Shown in pieces: positions 1 to 6,040 of a stretch of DNA of 10,006 bases; position 1 is the stretch's first letter, and each line of letters starts with the position of its first letter. Made by a program: the position numbers and the translations under genes. The notes below the pieces were generated by a model that saw only the letters and a program-made list of their open reading frames with translations, did no database searches and was not told where the DNA came from. The stretch comes from Clostridia bacterium (GTDB lineage Bacteria > Bacillota_E > SLMV01 > PUMD01): NCBI GenBank assembly GCA_007128555.1, contig SKXF01000306.1, forward strand, positions 1 through 10,006, in the 5' to 3' direction.

Positions 1-106
1 GAGGTCCGGGCGAAGGTTATCAACAGTTTCAACACCAGCCCCACGATGGTGACACATCTCCACCCTTTATTAACGCGTTATGCCCACATCGTCCACAGAC
101 TGTGAA
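1..106. other. dnaA downstream spacer with near-consensus DnaA box (partial dnaA-dnaN gap)
   Basis: This is the sequence immediately 3' of dnaA; dnaN would be expected beyond the left edge, on the minus strand, but is not in the window. TTATCAACA at 17-25 differs from the DnaA box TTATCCACA at one position. Weaker two-mismatch matches are TCGTCCACA ending near position 97 and TGTGAATCA at 101-109, which overlaps the dnaA stop codon. TAACGCGTTA at 71-80 is a perfect 10-base palindrome in an AT-richer stretch. No terminator hairpin is visible, so dnaA may be cotranscribed with the next gene. In Bacillus subtilis oriC is bipartite, with boxes on both sides of dnaA; a similar arrangement here is inference. 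Confidence 0.45.
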
Positions 107-1498
107 TCATCGTTCACTTCTAATTTGTCGAATAAGGTCATCGACGATTGATTTGAGTTGCACATCCTTGCCGATTTCCGTTTTGATCTTTCTACAGCTG
201 TGAATGACGGTGCTGTGGTCCCTTCCACCAAATTCGTGTCCGATCTGTGGCAACGATGAGTCGGTGAGCTCCCGTGCCAGGTACATGGCGATCTGACGTG
301 GGAAAACGACAGCCTGTGTTCTGCGCTTCCCTTTCATCTCGGGTAGCGTTATGTCATACCTGCTGGCGACGGCTTCCTGGATCTTCTTCACGGTAACCGG
401 TTCAACGGCCTGTCTCGGGATGAGATCGCGCAGGGCCTGTTCTGCCAGGTTCATGTCGATAGCCTGCTGATGTAGTGAAGAAAACGCAACCAGGCGAATC
501 AGTGCTCCCTCGAGCTCACGGATATTGGACGTGATGTTCTCTGCTATGTACCGGAGGACGGAATCGGGTGCGTTGAGGTGTTCGGTGGCAGCTTTTTTCC
601 GCAGAATTGCTATCCGTGTCTCCAGGTCAGGGGGCTGAATGTCGGATATGAGGCCCCACTCGAATCGGGAGCGAAGCCTCTCCTCGAGGGTAGGGATCTC
701 CTTTGGAGGACGATCGCTGGATATGACGATCTGCCTGTTCGCTTCGTGCAGGGTGTTGAAGGTGTGGAAGAACTCTTCCTGGGTTCTCTCTTTTCCAGCT
801 AGAAACTGAATATCGTCAATGAGCAGGACCCCAACGGTGCGATACCGGTTGCGGAAACTGACGGTCTCGGTGTCACGAATGGAGTTTATGAGCTCGTTGG
901 CGAAACGCTCTGAGGAAACATATACCACGTTGTGTGAGGGTGAATCACGCAGTACGCTGTGAGCCACGGCCTGCATCAAGTGTGTTTTCCCCAGGCCTAC
1001 GCCTCCGTAGATAAAGAGGGGATTGTAGGCACGGGCCGGAGCCTCGGCAACAGCTAAAGAGGCGGCATGGGCAAGGCGATTGCTGTTGCCGACCACGAAA
1101 TTTTCGAACGTGTACCTCGGATTGAGAGTGCCTCCTGTCATGACCGGCTTGCTTCTGCGCTTCGTTGATTCACTGCTGCCGGATCTGGGGTTAAGGGTGG
1201 GTGGTGTCAGTAGCTGAGGTGATGTGGATGTGTCAGCATCATTAGATGTCACAATCAGGCTCAGTGACAGATCGCCACCCACAACTTCCGACAGGGCCTC
1301 TTGGAGTGCTTCGGCATAATTCTCCTGCACCCAGTGCTTGGCAAACTCGTGGGGCACACCGACAACAAGCTGGTTGTGATCCTCATCCAGTTCCACAGGA
1401 TGAGACGTTCGCAACCAGGTTTCAAAACTGGGGCGCAAGATGCTCTGGCGCACACGATCAAGGGTTTCGTTCCATACTTCATCCAGTTTGAGCGGCAT
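107..1498 (-). CDS. dnaA: Chromosomal replication initiator protein DnaA
   Basis: DnaA is the AAA+ ATPase that binds DnaA boxes at oriC, melts the origin and recruits the helicase; it is also a transcription factor. The 463-residue protein has the normal length and all four domains. Domain I (about 1-85) is the oligomerisation and helicase-contact domain (starting MPLKLDEVWNETLDRV). A low-complexity linker covers about 86-127, in which TLNPR occurs twice (101-105 and 124-128). The AAA+ domain begins near YTFENF at 129. It shows Walker A GGVGLGKT (165-172), Walker B LLIDDIQF (225-232) and the SRF arginine-finger segment near 277-279. Domain IV ends the protein with the box-recognition signature GGRDHSTVIHSC (424-435). 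The ATG at 1496-1498 is preceded on the minus strand by GGAGGAATT, a good ribosome binding site. The gene is divergent from rpmH, as in many Firmicutes. Expression is probably autoregulated through the DnaA boxes at 1760-1804. Nothing essential is missing. Confidence 0.98.
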   Translation of the reverse strand: MPLKLDEVWNETLDRVRQSILRPSFETWLRTSHPVELDEDHNQLVVGVPHEFAKHWVQENYAEALQEALSEVVGGDLSLSLIVTSNDADTSTSPQLLTPPTLNPRSGSSESTKRRSKPVMTGGTLNPRYTFENFVVGNSNRLAHAASLAVAEAPARAYNPLFIYGGVGLGKTHLMQAVAHSVLRDSPSHNVVYVSSERFANELINSIRDTETVSFRNRYRTVGVLLIDDIQFLAGKERTQEEFFHTFNTLHEANRQIVISSDRPPKEIPTLEERLRSRFEWGLISDIQPPDLETRIAILRKKAATEHLNAPDSVLRYIAENITSNIRELEGALIRLVAFSSLHQQAIDMNLAEQALRDLIPRQAVEPVTVKKIQEAVASRYDITLPEMKGKRRTQAVVFPRQIAMYLARELTDSSLPQIGHEFGGRDHSTVIHSCRKIKTEIGKDVQLKSIVDDLIRQIRSER

Positions 1499-1617
1499 TT
1501 CGGAATTCCTCCATACCTTCAGAGTAGCCCATTGCGCGGTCAGCGAACTGCAGCCTAGCGTCAGCGCCTTTACAGAAGCAAAAGAGTAACTGACATAGAC
1601 ATTTTAGGGTAACTTAC

Positions 1618-1646
1618 ATACTATTCGCCAGGTGGTCATTACACAA
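1618..1646 (-). promoter_or_regulatory. Candidate dnaA promoter
   Basis: Read on the minus strand, TTGTGT (1641-1646) is followed after 17 bases by TAGTAT (1618-1623), a passable sigma-A -35/-10 pair with ideal spacing but only moderate hexamer matches (3/6 and 4/6). It would give a dnaA leader of roughly 110 bases. The DnaA boxes lie over 100 bases upstream. No better pair was seen between it and the dnaA start. Confidence 0.35.
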
Positions 1647-1759
1647 CCGCAGATGACGTTAAAACAGAGACCGATAATGTCAGGTGAGGGGGTGGGGGAC
1701 GATAGTCGTACGGTTTCTCAGCCGCGATCCTGTCCGCAAAGGAAGCGGATCAAGGTGAG

Positions 1760-1804
1760 TTATCCACACAGAATGTGGATAACCAGGATATAGGTTGTGG
1801 ATAT
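1760..1804. other. oriC: DnaA-box cluster, probable core of oriC
   Basis: There are three DnaA boxes in 45 bases. TTATCCACA at 1760-1768 is perfect on the plus strand. TGTGGATAA at 1774-1782 is perfect on the minus strand. TGTGGATAT at 1796-1804 is a minus-strand box with one mismatch. The first two face each other across 5 bases. The third runs directly into an AT-rich stretch (1801-1820, about 16 of 20 A/T), which is the best candidate for the DNA unwinding element. The cluster lies between divergent dnaA and rpmH, the classical origin position in Firmicutes. What I see is the boxes and AT-richness; origin function is inferred. Confidence 0.85.
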
Positions 1805-2047
1805 TAACTAATGATACTGTGTTCGCTCTATGTATGGTGCCAGATGCCCGACCCGGCAGCCCGCTGGCTTAACGGACCAGGGCTAATACTATATTCTTGA
1901 CTCAGGGGAGGTTTCCTCCGCAGGAATGAGCGGATTTTCGACATAGGGCTGTCCATCTAACAAAGATGAGGATTGTGATGCGTGCCCGTCTTTCGCCCGC
2001 CCTGACGGAACCTGTTAGGCCCGTGGAGGGGTTGCACGATGGACAGG

Positions 2048-2075
2048 TTGCAGTGGCAGGTGGCGCTGATACAAT
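2048..2075 (+). promoter_or_regulatory. Candidate rpmH promoter
   Basis: TTGCAG (2048-2053) is followed after 16 bases by TACAAT (2070-2075). The -10 matches 5 of 6 consensus bases; the -35 only 3 of 6. Transcription would start near 2082, about 40 bases before rpmH, and could drive rpmH, rnpA, yidD, yidC and jag. A second -10-like TAGAAT at 2078-2083 has no matching -35. Confidence 0.45.
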
Positions 2076-2120
2076 GTTAGAATGTAAGTTGGTGTTTTTG
2101 CAGAAGGGAGGTTGCATGGG

Positions 2121-2258
2121 ATGGTTAAGCGCACTTATAATCCCAGCCGTAGGAAGACAGCGAGGAGACATGGCTTCAGGAAGAGAATGAAGACGAAGGC
2201 GGGCCGAAGGGTATTGAAGCGGCGTCGGCTGAAGGGACGTAAGCGCCTGTCCAAGTGA
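2121..2258 (+). CDS. rpmH: 50S ribosomal protein L34
   Basis: L34 is a very basic protein of the large ribosomal subunit. The 45-residue product begins [19 protein letters not shown] and continues with the family-typical run of K and R residues, ending KGRKRLSK. The ATG at 2121 has GGGAGG (2106-2111) nine bases upstream. An ATG five bases earlier (2116) is out of frame and is not the start. Length and sequence are normal for the family. It is the first gene of the rpmH-rnpA block and lies divergently from dnaA, the usual bacterial arrangement. Confidence 0.97.
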   Translation: MVKRTYNPSRRKTARRHGFRKRMKTKAGRRVLKRRRLKGRKRLSK

Positions 2259-2280
2259 TATATGCTGGATCGTCCGGAAT

Positions 2281-2287
2281 GGAGGGG
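2281..2287 (+). promoter_or_regulatory. Ribosome binding site that decides the rnpA start
   Basis: GGAGGGG lies nine bases before the ATG at 2297. The in-frame GTG at 2255 and ATG at 2279 lack a comparable site and would add residues not found at the start of typical RnpA proteins. Confidence 0.75.
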
Positions 2288-2296
2288 TCGCCCATT

Positions 2297-2650
2297 ATGG
2301 AGTCGGCGCGACTGCGGGGAGGATCAACATTCTCGCGGGTGTTCGATGAGGGATGCTCCGAGGTCGGACGGTTCATGGTTCTGAACTACCTGAAGCGGGA
2401 GAAGGGTGGTTTGAGAGCCGGATTCGCTGCGGGCAAGAAACTGGGCGGTGCGGTGCAGCGCAATCGTTTGAGGCGCCGATTGCGGGAGGTACTGAGGAGC
2501 TTGCCTTCGGAGTGCGTTTCAGCTGACGTGGTTCTGGTAGCTCGGAGGCAGACCGGATCGGTTCCCTTTTCCAAGCTCCGGGAGGAGGCCCTCCTGTTAT
2601 TTGAACGGTCCAGGTTGCTGGATCGGTCCGGGGAGGGTTTCTCTCGGTAG
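2297..2650 (+). CDS. rnpA: Ribonuclease P protein component
   Basis: RnpA is the small basic protein that binds the catalytic RNase P RNA and helps it cleave the 5' leader from pre-tRNAs. From the ATG at 2297 the product is 117 residues, normal for the family. It shows the N-terminal segment ARLRGGSTFSRVFDEG, the central strand GRFMVLNYL, and the signature RNRLRRRLRE at 55-64, the conserved RNA-binding helix. The frame is open upstream to a GTG at 2255 that overlaps the rpmH stop. This could make a 131-residue form, but the strong GGAGGGG at 2281-2287 favours 2297. The gene follows rpmH by 38 bases and is surely cotranscribed with it. The RNase P RNA is not in this window. Confidence 0.95.
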   Translation: MESARLRGGSTFSRVFDEGCSEVGRFMVLNYLKREKGGLRAGFAAGKKLGGAVQRNRLRRRLREVLRSLPSECVSADVVLVARRQTGSVPFSKLREEALLLFERSRLLDRSGEGFSR

Positions 2651-2689
2651 GTGTAGAAGGAGTCGATTGTGTGAGAGGATGGATGTCGA

Positions 2690-2899
2690 GTGCGACGGAT
2701 GGTCCTGCGGATCCTGAGGCTTTACCAGCGATATATATCGCCCCTGACGGCAGGGCCCTGCCGTTACCGTCCCACTTGTTCTGAATATGCGGTTCAGGCT
2801 GTTGATCGTCACGGTGTGCTCCGGGGGGGTTACCTGATGTTGCGAAGGATCCTTCGGTGTCATCCGCTGGGATCTTCCGGGTATGACCCGGTTCCGTAA
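2690..2899 (+). CDS. yidD: Membrane protein insertion efficiency factor YidD
   Basis: YidD is a small membrane-associated protein thought to assist YidC in inserting proteins into the inner membrane. The 69-residue product matches the family along its length: an amphipathic N-terminal helix ([14 protein letters not shown]), the signature [13 protein letters not shown] with C24 and C30, then [19 protein letters not shown] with C57. The start is GTG at 2690, the first possible in-frame start after a TGA at 2672-2674. AGAGGA (2674-2679) ten bases upstream is an acceptable binding site. An internal ATG at 2699 is the alternative. It lies 39 bases after rnpA and about 107 bases before yidC, the standard order rnpA-yidD-yidC. 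Confidence 0.95.
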   Translation: MRRMVLRILRLYQRYISPLTAGPCRYRPTCSEYAVQAVDRHGVLRGGYLMLRRILRCHPLGSSGYDPVP

Positions 2900-3006
2900 T
2901 GGTTGTGATTGAGTAGGTTTGAAGTTCAGGGTCACATTATGTTAAGAGGATCAGAGGGGTTGCACAGCGAATTGCGGCCTCACCGGGAGGCGAGGATTGA
3001 GGTAAC

Positions 3007-3675
3007 TTGGCGGGATTATGGCAGGCTTTAGTGGGGATGATCGGCGAAGGCATCGAGTTTTTTGGGCAGCTCACAGGTAATTACGGTTGGGGTATCATTC
3101 TTCTGACAATCATGGTGCGGATGGTTCTGGTGCCTCTGACGATGTCACAGAATCGCGCCACGCTCAAGATGCGCCAGCTGAATCCTGAACTTGAGCGATT
3201 GAAGGCGAAGTATAAGGATGATTCGCAGAAGCTAAACGAGGAGACCATCAAGCTGTGGAAAGAGCATGGGGTCAACCCCGCGGCGGGTTGTCTTCCGATG
3301 TTGGTTCAGATGCCCGTGATTATCGCGATCTTCCAGGCATTGAGGGCTTTTGAGTTCGCCGCAGATGCTAGCTTCATGTGGCTCCCGAACCTAGCGGAGC
3401 CAGACCCCTTGTTCATTCTCCCGGTTCTGGCGGCCATCAGTACCTATGTCCAGACGAAGATGACCACGGGAGACGCCGAGGCTGCTGGCGGAAGTCAGGC
3501 AATCATGATGTATGCGATGCCACTGTTTATCGGCTACATCAGTATACAGTTCCCGGCGGGGCTCGCCCTGTACTGGACGGTCACCAACATCTTTGGAGTT
3601 GCACAGCAGTACGTGGTGAATGGGCTCATTAGCGCCGACAGTGATGACCAGGAGCAGGAGGGGGAGTCGGGTTGA
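3007..3675 (+). CDS. yidC: Membrane protein insertase YidC (Oxa1/SpoIIIJ family)
   Basis: YidC inserts and folds proteins in the cytoplasmic membrane, alone or with SecYEG; Firmicute forms are also called SpoIIIJ. The product is 222 residues. The first membrane helix (about 24-45, NYGWGIILLTIMVRMVLVPLT) carries R38, the conserved groove arginine. A cytoplasmic coiled hairpin (about 50-88, KMRQLNPELERLKAKYK) precedes KEHGVNPAAGCLPMLVQMP. Further helices lie at about 97-115, 135-150 and 165-204. Unlike B. subtilis SpoIIIJ there is no N-terminal signal peptide or lipobox cysteine; short forms like this exist in clostridia. The tail (about 211-222, DSDDQEQEGESG) is acidic, whereas many Gram-positive homologues have a basic tail. 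The start is TTG at 3007: an in-frame TGA at 2998-3000 excludes anything earlier. The binding site is mediocre (GAGG at 2999-3002, or GGGAGG near 2985-2990). ATG at 3037 is the alternative start. Confidence 0.95.
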   Translation: MAGLWQALVGMIGEGIEFFGQLTGNYGWGIILLTIMVRMVLVPLTMSQNRATLKMRQLNPELERLKAKYKDDSQKLNEETIKLWKEHGVNPAAGCLPMLVQMPVIIAIFQALRAFEFAADASFMWLPNLAEPDPLFILPVLAAISTYVQTKMTTGDAEAAGGSQAIMMYAMPLFIGYISIQFPAGLALYWTVTNIFGVAQQYVVNGLISADSDDQEQEGESG

Positions 3676-3676
3676 G

Positions 3677-4309
3677 ATGAGCAACGCTATCACCAGGCAC
3701 GGCCGCGATGTCGATGAGGCAGTTAGCAATGCGCTCTCAGAACTGGGGGTATCTCGAGACGAGGTTCAGGTCGAGGTTCTCGAAGAAGGTTCGAGGGGAC
3801 TCCTCGGGATTATAGGCCAGCGTGAGGCCCGGGTCAGGGTGACCGTTGATCGGAACAAGGCCCGGTTTGTTGAGGAGTTCTTGAGGGAGCTACTCACCCA
3901 TATCAACCCTGACACCGAGGTAACGGTGAGCGAGACGGAGCAATTGATCGTATGTGAAGTCGAGGGCGAGGATCTGGGCCTGATCATCGGGCGCCACGGG
4001 GGAACCCTCAACGCTATGCAGTACCTGTTGAACGTATGTGCATACAGGGGATCGTCGGATCGTCGGGCGATTATGCTTGATGCTGGGAGCTATCGACAAC
4101 GCAGGAAGAGCAGTTTGACGGAAGTGGCACAGCGGATGGCATCGAGGGCCTGCAAGACGGGTCGGGCTGTTCGGATGGAACCCCTTCCGCCGCATGAGCG
4201 CAAGATTGTCCATCTTTTGCTGCAGGATAACCCCCGGGTATCTACTCAAAGTGAGGGGCAAGACCCCCATCGGTATGTCGTGATCGCTCCGGTTGCAGAG
4301 CTGGAGTGA
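3677..4309 (+). CDS. jag: RNA-binding protein Jag/KhpB (Jag-N, KH and R3H domains)
   Basis: Jag (KhpB, formerly SpoIIIJ-associated protein) is a cytoplasmic RNA-binding protein linked in Firmicutes to cell elongation, division control and small-RNA binding, usually with KhpA. The 210-residue product has three parts. A Jag-N domain (about 1-50) contains the family run GSRGLLGIIGQREARV. A KH domain (about 75-150) has its RNA-binding loop at GRHG (105-108, in GLIIGRHGGTLNAMQYL). A C-terminal R3H domain carries R175 and H179 in ERKIVHLLLQDNP, then VSTQSEGQDPHRYVVI. The ATG at 3677 starts one base after the yidC stop, so translation is probably coupled. The frame extends upstream to 3620, inside yidC, but that extension overlaps yidC and matches nothing in Jag. 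The purine-rich GGGGAG at 3661-3666 is the likely binding site. Confidence 0.95.
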   Translation: MSNAITRHGRDVDEAVSNALSELGVSRDEVQVEVLEEGSRGLLGIIGQREARVRVTVDRNKARFVEEFLRELLTHINPDTEVTVSETEQLIVCEVEGEDLGLIIGRHGGTLNAMQYLLNVCAYRGSSDRRAIMLDAGSYRQRRKSSLTEVAQRMASRACKTGRAVRMEPLPPHERKIVHLLLQDNPRVSTQSEGQDPHRYVVIAPVAELE

Positions 4310-4380
4310 TCGTGCATTGCGGGCACGGATTGCCCCTGGGATCATCTGGCGCCTCACAGGCTCATCATTGAGGAGGGTGC

Positions 4381-5847
4381 ATGGATGTGAGGGAAGCGCC
4401 ACAGGGTCCAGGGCATAGTGATCATGGCACCCACAGTGACGAGGTTGATACCATTGCCGCAGTCGCCACGCCGCCCGGTGTTGGTGGCATTGCGATCGTG
4501 CGCATCAGCGGTCCGGATGCTCTCCAGGTAGTGAGAGATGTGTTTACACGTCCGGGCAGGTCGGCAGTCCCAGTGCAGGATCTCCCCTCCCATACCGTCC
4601 ATTACGGCCACATCGTGCATCCTGAGGAAGGCACCAGGGCAGATGAGGTCTTGTTGCTGCTGATGAAAGCGCCGCGGAGTTTCACGGGTGAGGATGTGGT
4701 GGAGTTTCATTGCCACGGTGGGCCGGTGCCCGTCGGAGCTGTCCTGCGAGCCGTCCTGGCTTCGAGGGCGCGACTGGCAGAGGCAGGAGAGTTCACACGA
4801 CGGGCCTTCTTGAATGGCCGACTCGATCTCACGCAGGCCGAAGCGGTAGCTGATGTTATCGCGGCCCGCTCCAGGTCGGGTGCCCAGCTGGCACTGCGTC
4901 AGTTGGAAGGGCAGTTGGGAGATAGGATCCGACACTTGAGGTCAGCCCTCCTCGATTTGATGGCCCACCTGGAGGTCGTGCTGGATTACCCCGAGCTTGA
5001 CATTGAGGAGGCTGACTTACAGGACGCCTGTACGCAGTTGCACCGCATGCAGGAGGGGATCTCGGGGCTGTTGGCAACGGCTGCAGCTGGCCGACCGTTC
5101 CGGGAGGGCGTGCGGACGGTGATCCTTGGTCGGCCCAACGTCGGCAAGTCGTCGCTTCTGAATGCCCTGCTTCAGCGTGAGCGTGCTATTGTGACGGAGC
5201 TTCCGGGCACGACGCGCGACGTCCTCGAAGAGACGGTCGTTGTGGGGGGCATCCCTCTCGTGTTGACCGACACCGCTGGTGTGCGCCAGGGTTCAGATCG
5301 CGCGGAGCAGCTGGGTGTTCTGCGGGCTCGCGAGGCCGCAAGGGGGGCAGAGCTGATCCTCGTGATGTTCGATGACAGCGAGGATTTCACGGAGGACGAT
5401 TCCAGGGTGATTGAAGAGTTGGACGCACTGGATGAGCCCAGGATCATTGCGGTTGTGAACAAGGTGGATCTTCTCATCGGGGCCATTGCAGATTCTGAAC
5501 TCTGTAGAAGGGTGGACCAGGGTATTCCTATCGTCCGCATTTCTGCTCGAACCCGGGAGGGCCTCGGGGACCTGGAAGCAATGATCTTTGAATCGGTAGT
5601 CGGCGAAGGTGGACCGGCTACAGATCGGGAGGGCGTTGTGGTCAGCAGTGCCCGACACGAGGAGGCGCTGCGTCGGGCGTGCGAGGCCATCAACGATGCC
5701 CTGTCCGGGCTTAGGGGCCAGATGCCCGTTGACCTGGTGAGCATCGACCTGCGCGAATGCCTGGAGGCCCTGGGAGCTATCACAGGTGAGGCCGCTGGAG
5801 CAGATCTCCTGGATCGGATTTTTAGCAAGTTTTGCGTTGGCAAGTGA
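4381..5847 (+). CDS. mnmE: tRNA-5-carboxymethylaminomethyl-uridine(34) synthesis GTPase MnmE
   Basis: MnmE, in complex with MnmG, modifies the wobble uridine (U34) of certain tRNAs using GTP, a folate one-carbon unit and FAD. The 488-residue protein has the N-terminal tetrahydrofolate-binding domain (DTIAAVATPPGVGGIAIVR, from residue 23), a helical domain and an inserted G domain. The G domain shows Walker A GRPNVGKS (250-257), the G2 segment PGTTRD (275-280), DTAG (297-300), NKVD (360-363) and SARTREG (388-394). The protein ends in the catalytic FCVGK (484-488, C485). About 20 residues precede the conserved N terminus and are histidine-rich (H12, H15, H18). AGGAGG at 4371-4376 lies only four bases before ATG 4381 and ten before the in-frame GTG 4387, so the true start may be GTG 4387. 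A 71-base spacer separates it from jag; no clear terminator is seen there. Confidence 0.97.
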   Translation: MDVREAPQGPGHSDHGTHSDEVDTIAAVATPPGVGGIAIVRISGPDALQVVRDVFTRPGRSAVPVQDLPSHTVHYGHIVHPEEGTRADEVLLLLMKAPRSFTGEDVVEFHCHGGPVPVGAVLRAVLASRARLAEAGEFTRRAFLNGRLDLTQAEAVADVIAARSRSGAQLALRQLEGQLGDRIRHLRSALLDLMAHLEVVLDYPELDIEEADLQDACTQLHRMQEGISGLLATAAAGRPFREGVRTVILGRPNVGKSSLLNALLQRERAIVTELPGTTRDVLEETVVVGGIPLVLTDTAGVRQGSDRAEQLGVLRAREAARGAELILVMFDDSEDFTEDDSRVIEELDALDEPRIIAVVNKVDLLIGAIADSELCRRVDQGIPIVRISARTREGLGDLEAMIFESVVGEGGPATDREGVVVSSARHEEALRRACEAINDALSGLRGQMPVDLVSIDLRECLEALGAITGEAAGADLLDRIFSKFCVGK

Positions 5848-5868
5848 TGGCCTGTCTGTGAAGGCGCC

Positions 5869-5967
5869 ATGTACATGGAGGGGTTACCTGGCCGTATTAG
5901 GGTGGTCAGGGAGCTGCTGTTGAGTTTGGCTTTTGCGCTCAGCATCTGGCTCTCCTACGGGGTCTGA
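5869..5967 (+). CDS. Possible small membrane peptide (32 codons), unrecognised
   Basis: I do not recognise this ORF and it may not be expressed. It fills part of the 193-base gap between mnmE and mnmG. The frame reads an N-terminal hydrophilic part ([15 protein letters not shown]) followed by a hydrophobic run of about 18 residues ([17 protein letters not shown]) reaching the TGA at 5965-5967. Two arginine-containing turns before the run give it the look of a single membrane helix with a cytoplasmic N terminus. The ATGs at 5869 and 5875 have only weak upstream purines (GAAGG at 5861-5865). GGAGGGG at 5877-5883 lies inside the frame and is followed by no good start. After the TGA the same frame stays open to 6057 and reads protein-like ([15 protein letters not shown]), so a decayed or read-through gene is another possibility. 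Confidence 0.3.
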   Translation: MYMEGLPGRIRVVRELLLSLAFALSIWLSYGV

Positions 5968-6027
5968 CAGCTGGAGGAGCGTGCCAGGGAAATCAGGAGT
6001 CTTGCTGACAACTGCCTGGTGGGATTT

Positions 6028-6032
6028 GGAGG
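6028..6032 (+). promoter_or_regulatory. Ribosome binding site that decides the mnmG start
   Basis: GGAGG lies eight bases before GTG 6041. The reading frame is open upstream to 5933, but those 36 codons ([14 protein letters not shown] and on) resemble nothing in MnmG, and the conserved protein begins directly after 6041. Confidence 0.8.
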
Positions 6033-6040
6033 TTACCTCA

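Larger units (their letters stand above)
1499..2120. other. Divergent dnaA-rpmH intergenic region (oriC region)
   Basis: This 622-base spacer has no ORF I believe; the open frames across it overlap rpmH or lack any recognisable protein. From left to right it holds a candidate dnaA promoter (1618-1646), a G-rich run (1683-1698), a small hairpin with TCCGC/GCGGA arms at 1733-1737 and 1745-1749, a three-box DnaA cluster (1760-1804) and an AT-rich segment (1801-1820). Next come nested inverted repeats (GCCAG 1839-1843 with CTGGC 1864-1868, enclosing TGCC 1845-1848 with GGCA 1855-1858) and a tight hairpin GGAGGTTTCCTCC at 1907-1919. An exact TTCGACA lies at 1937-1943 and the rpmH promoter candidate at 2048-2075. 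The position between dnaA and rpmH and the box cluster make it the probable chromosomal origin. Confidence 0.8.

Noticed and set aside
1902..2190. Open frames on both strands (1966-2190 plus, 1902-2171 minus) between oriC and rpmH
   Set aside because: Both run into rpmH in another frame, have no clear binding site and encode no recognisable protein.
2940..3032. A 30-residue ORF starting ATG 2940 in the yidD-yidC gap
   Set aside because: It overlaps the yidC start, has no ribosome binding site and no recognisable features.
3620..3676. Upstream extension of jag
   Set aside because: The extra codons lie within yidC and read as no known Jag sequence; ATG 3677 gives the normal N-terminus.
5172..5945. 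257-codon minus-strand ORF opposite mnmE
   Set aside because: It is the antisense of a strongly conserved gene and its serine/arginine-rich composition is typical of a shadow frame in GC-rich DNA.
5933..6040. N-terminal extension of mnmG
   Set aside because: These 36 codons resemble no MnmG sequence, and GGAGG at 6028-6032 places the start at GTG 6041.
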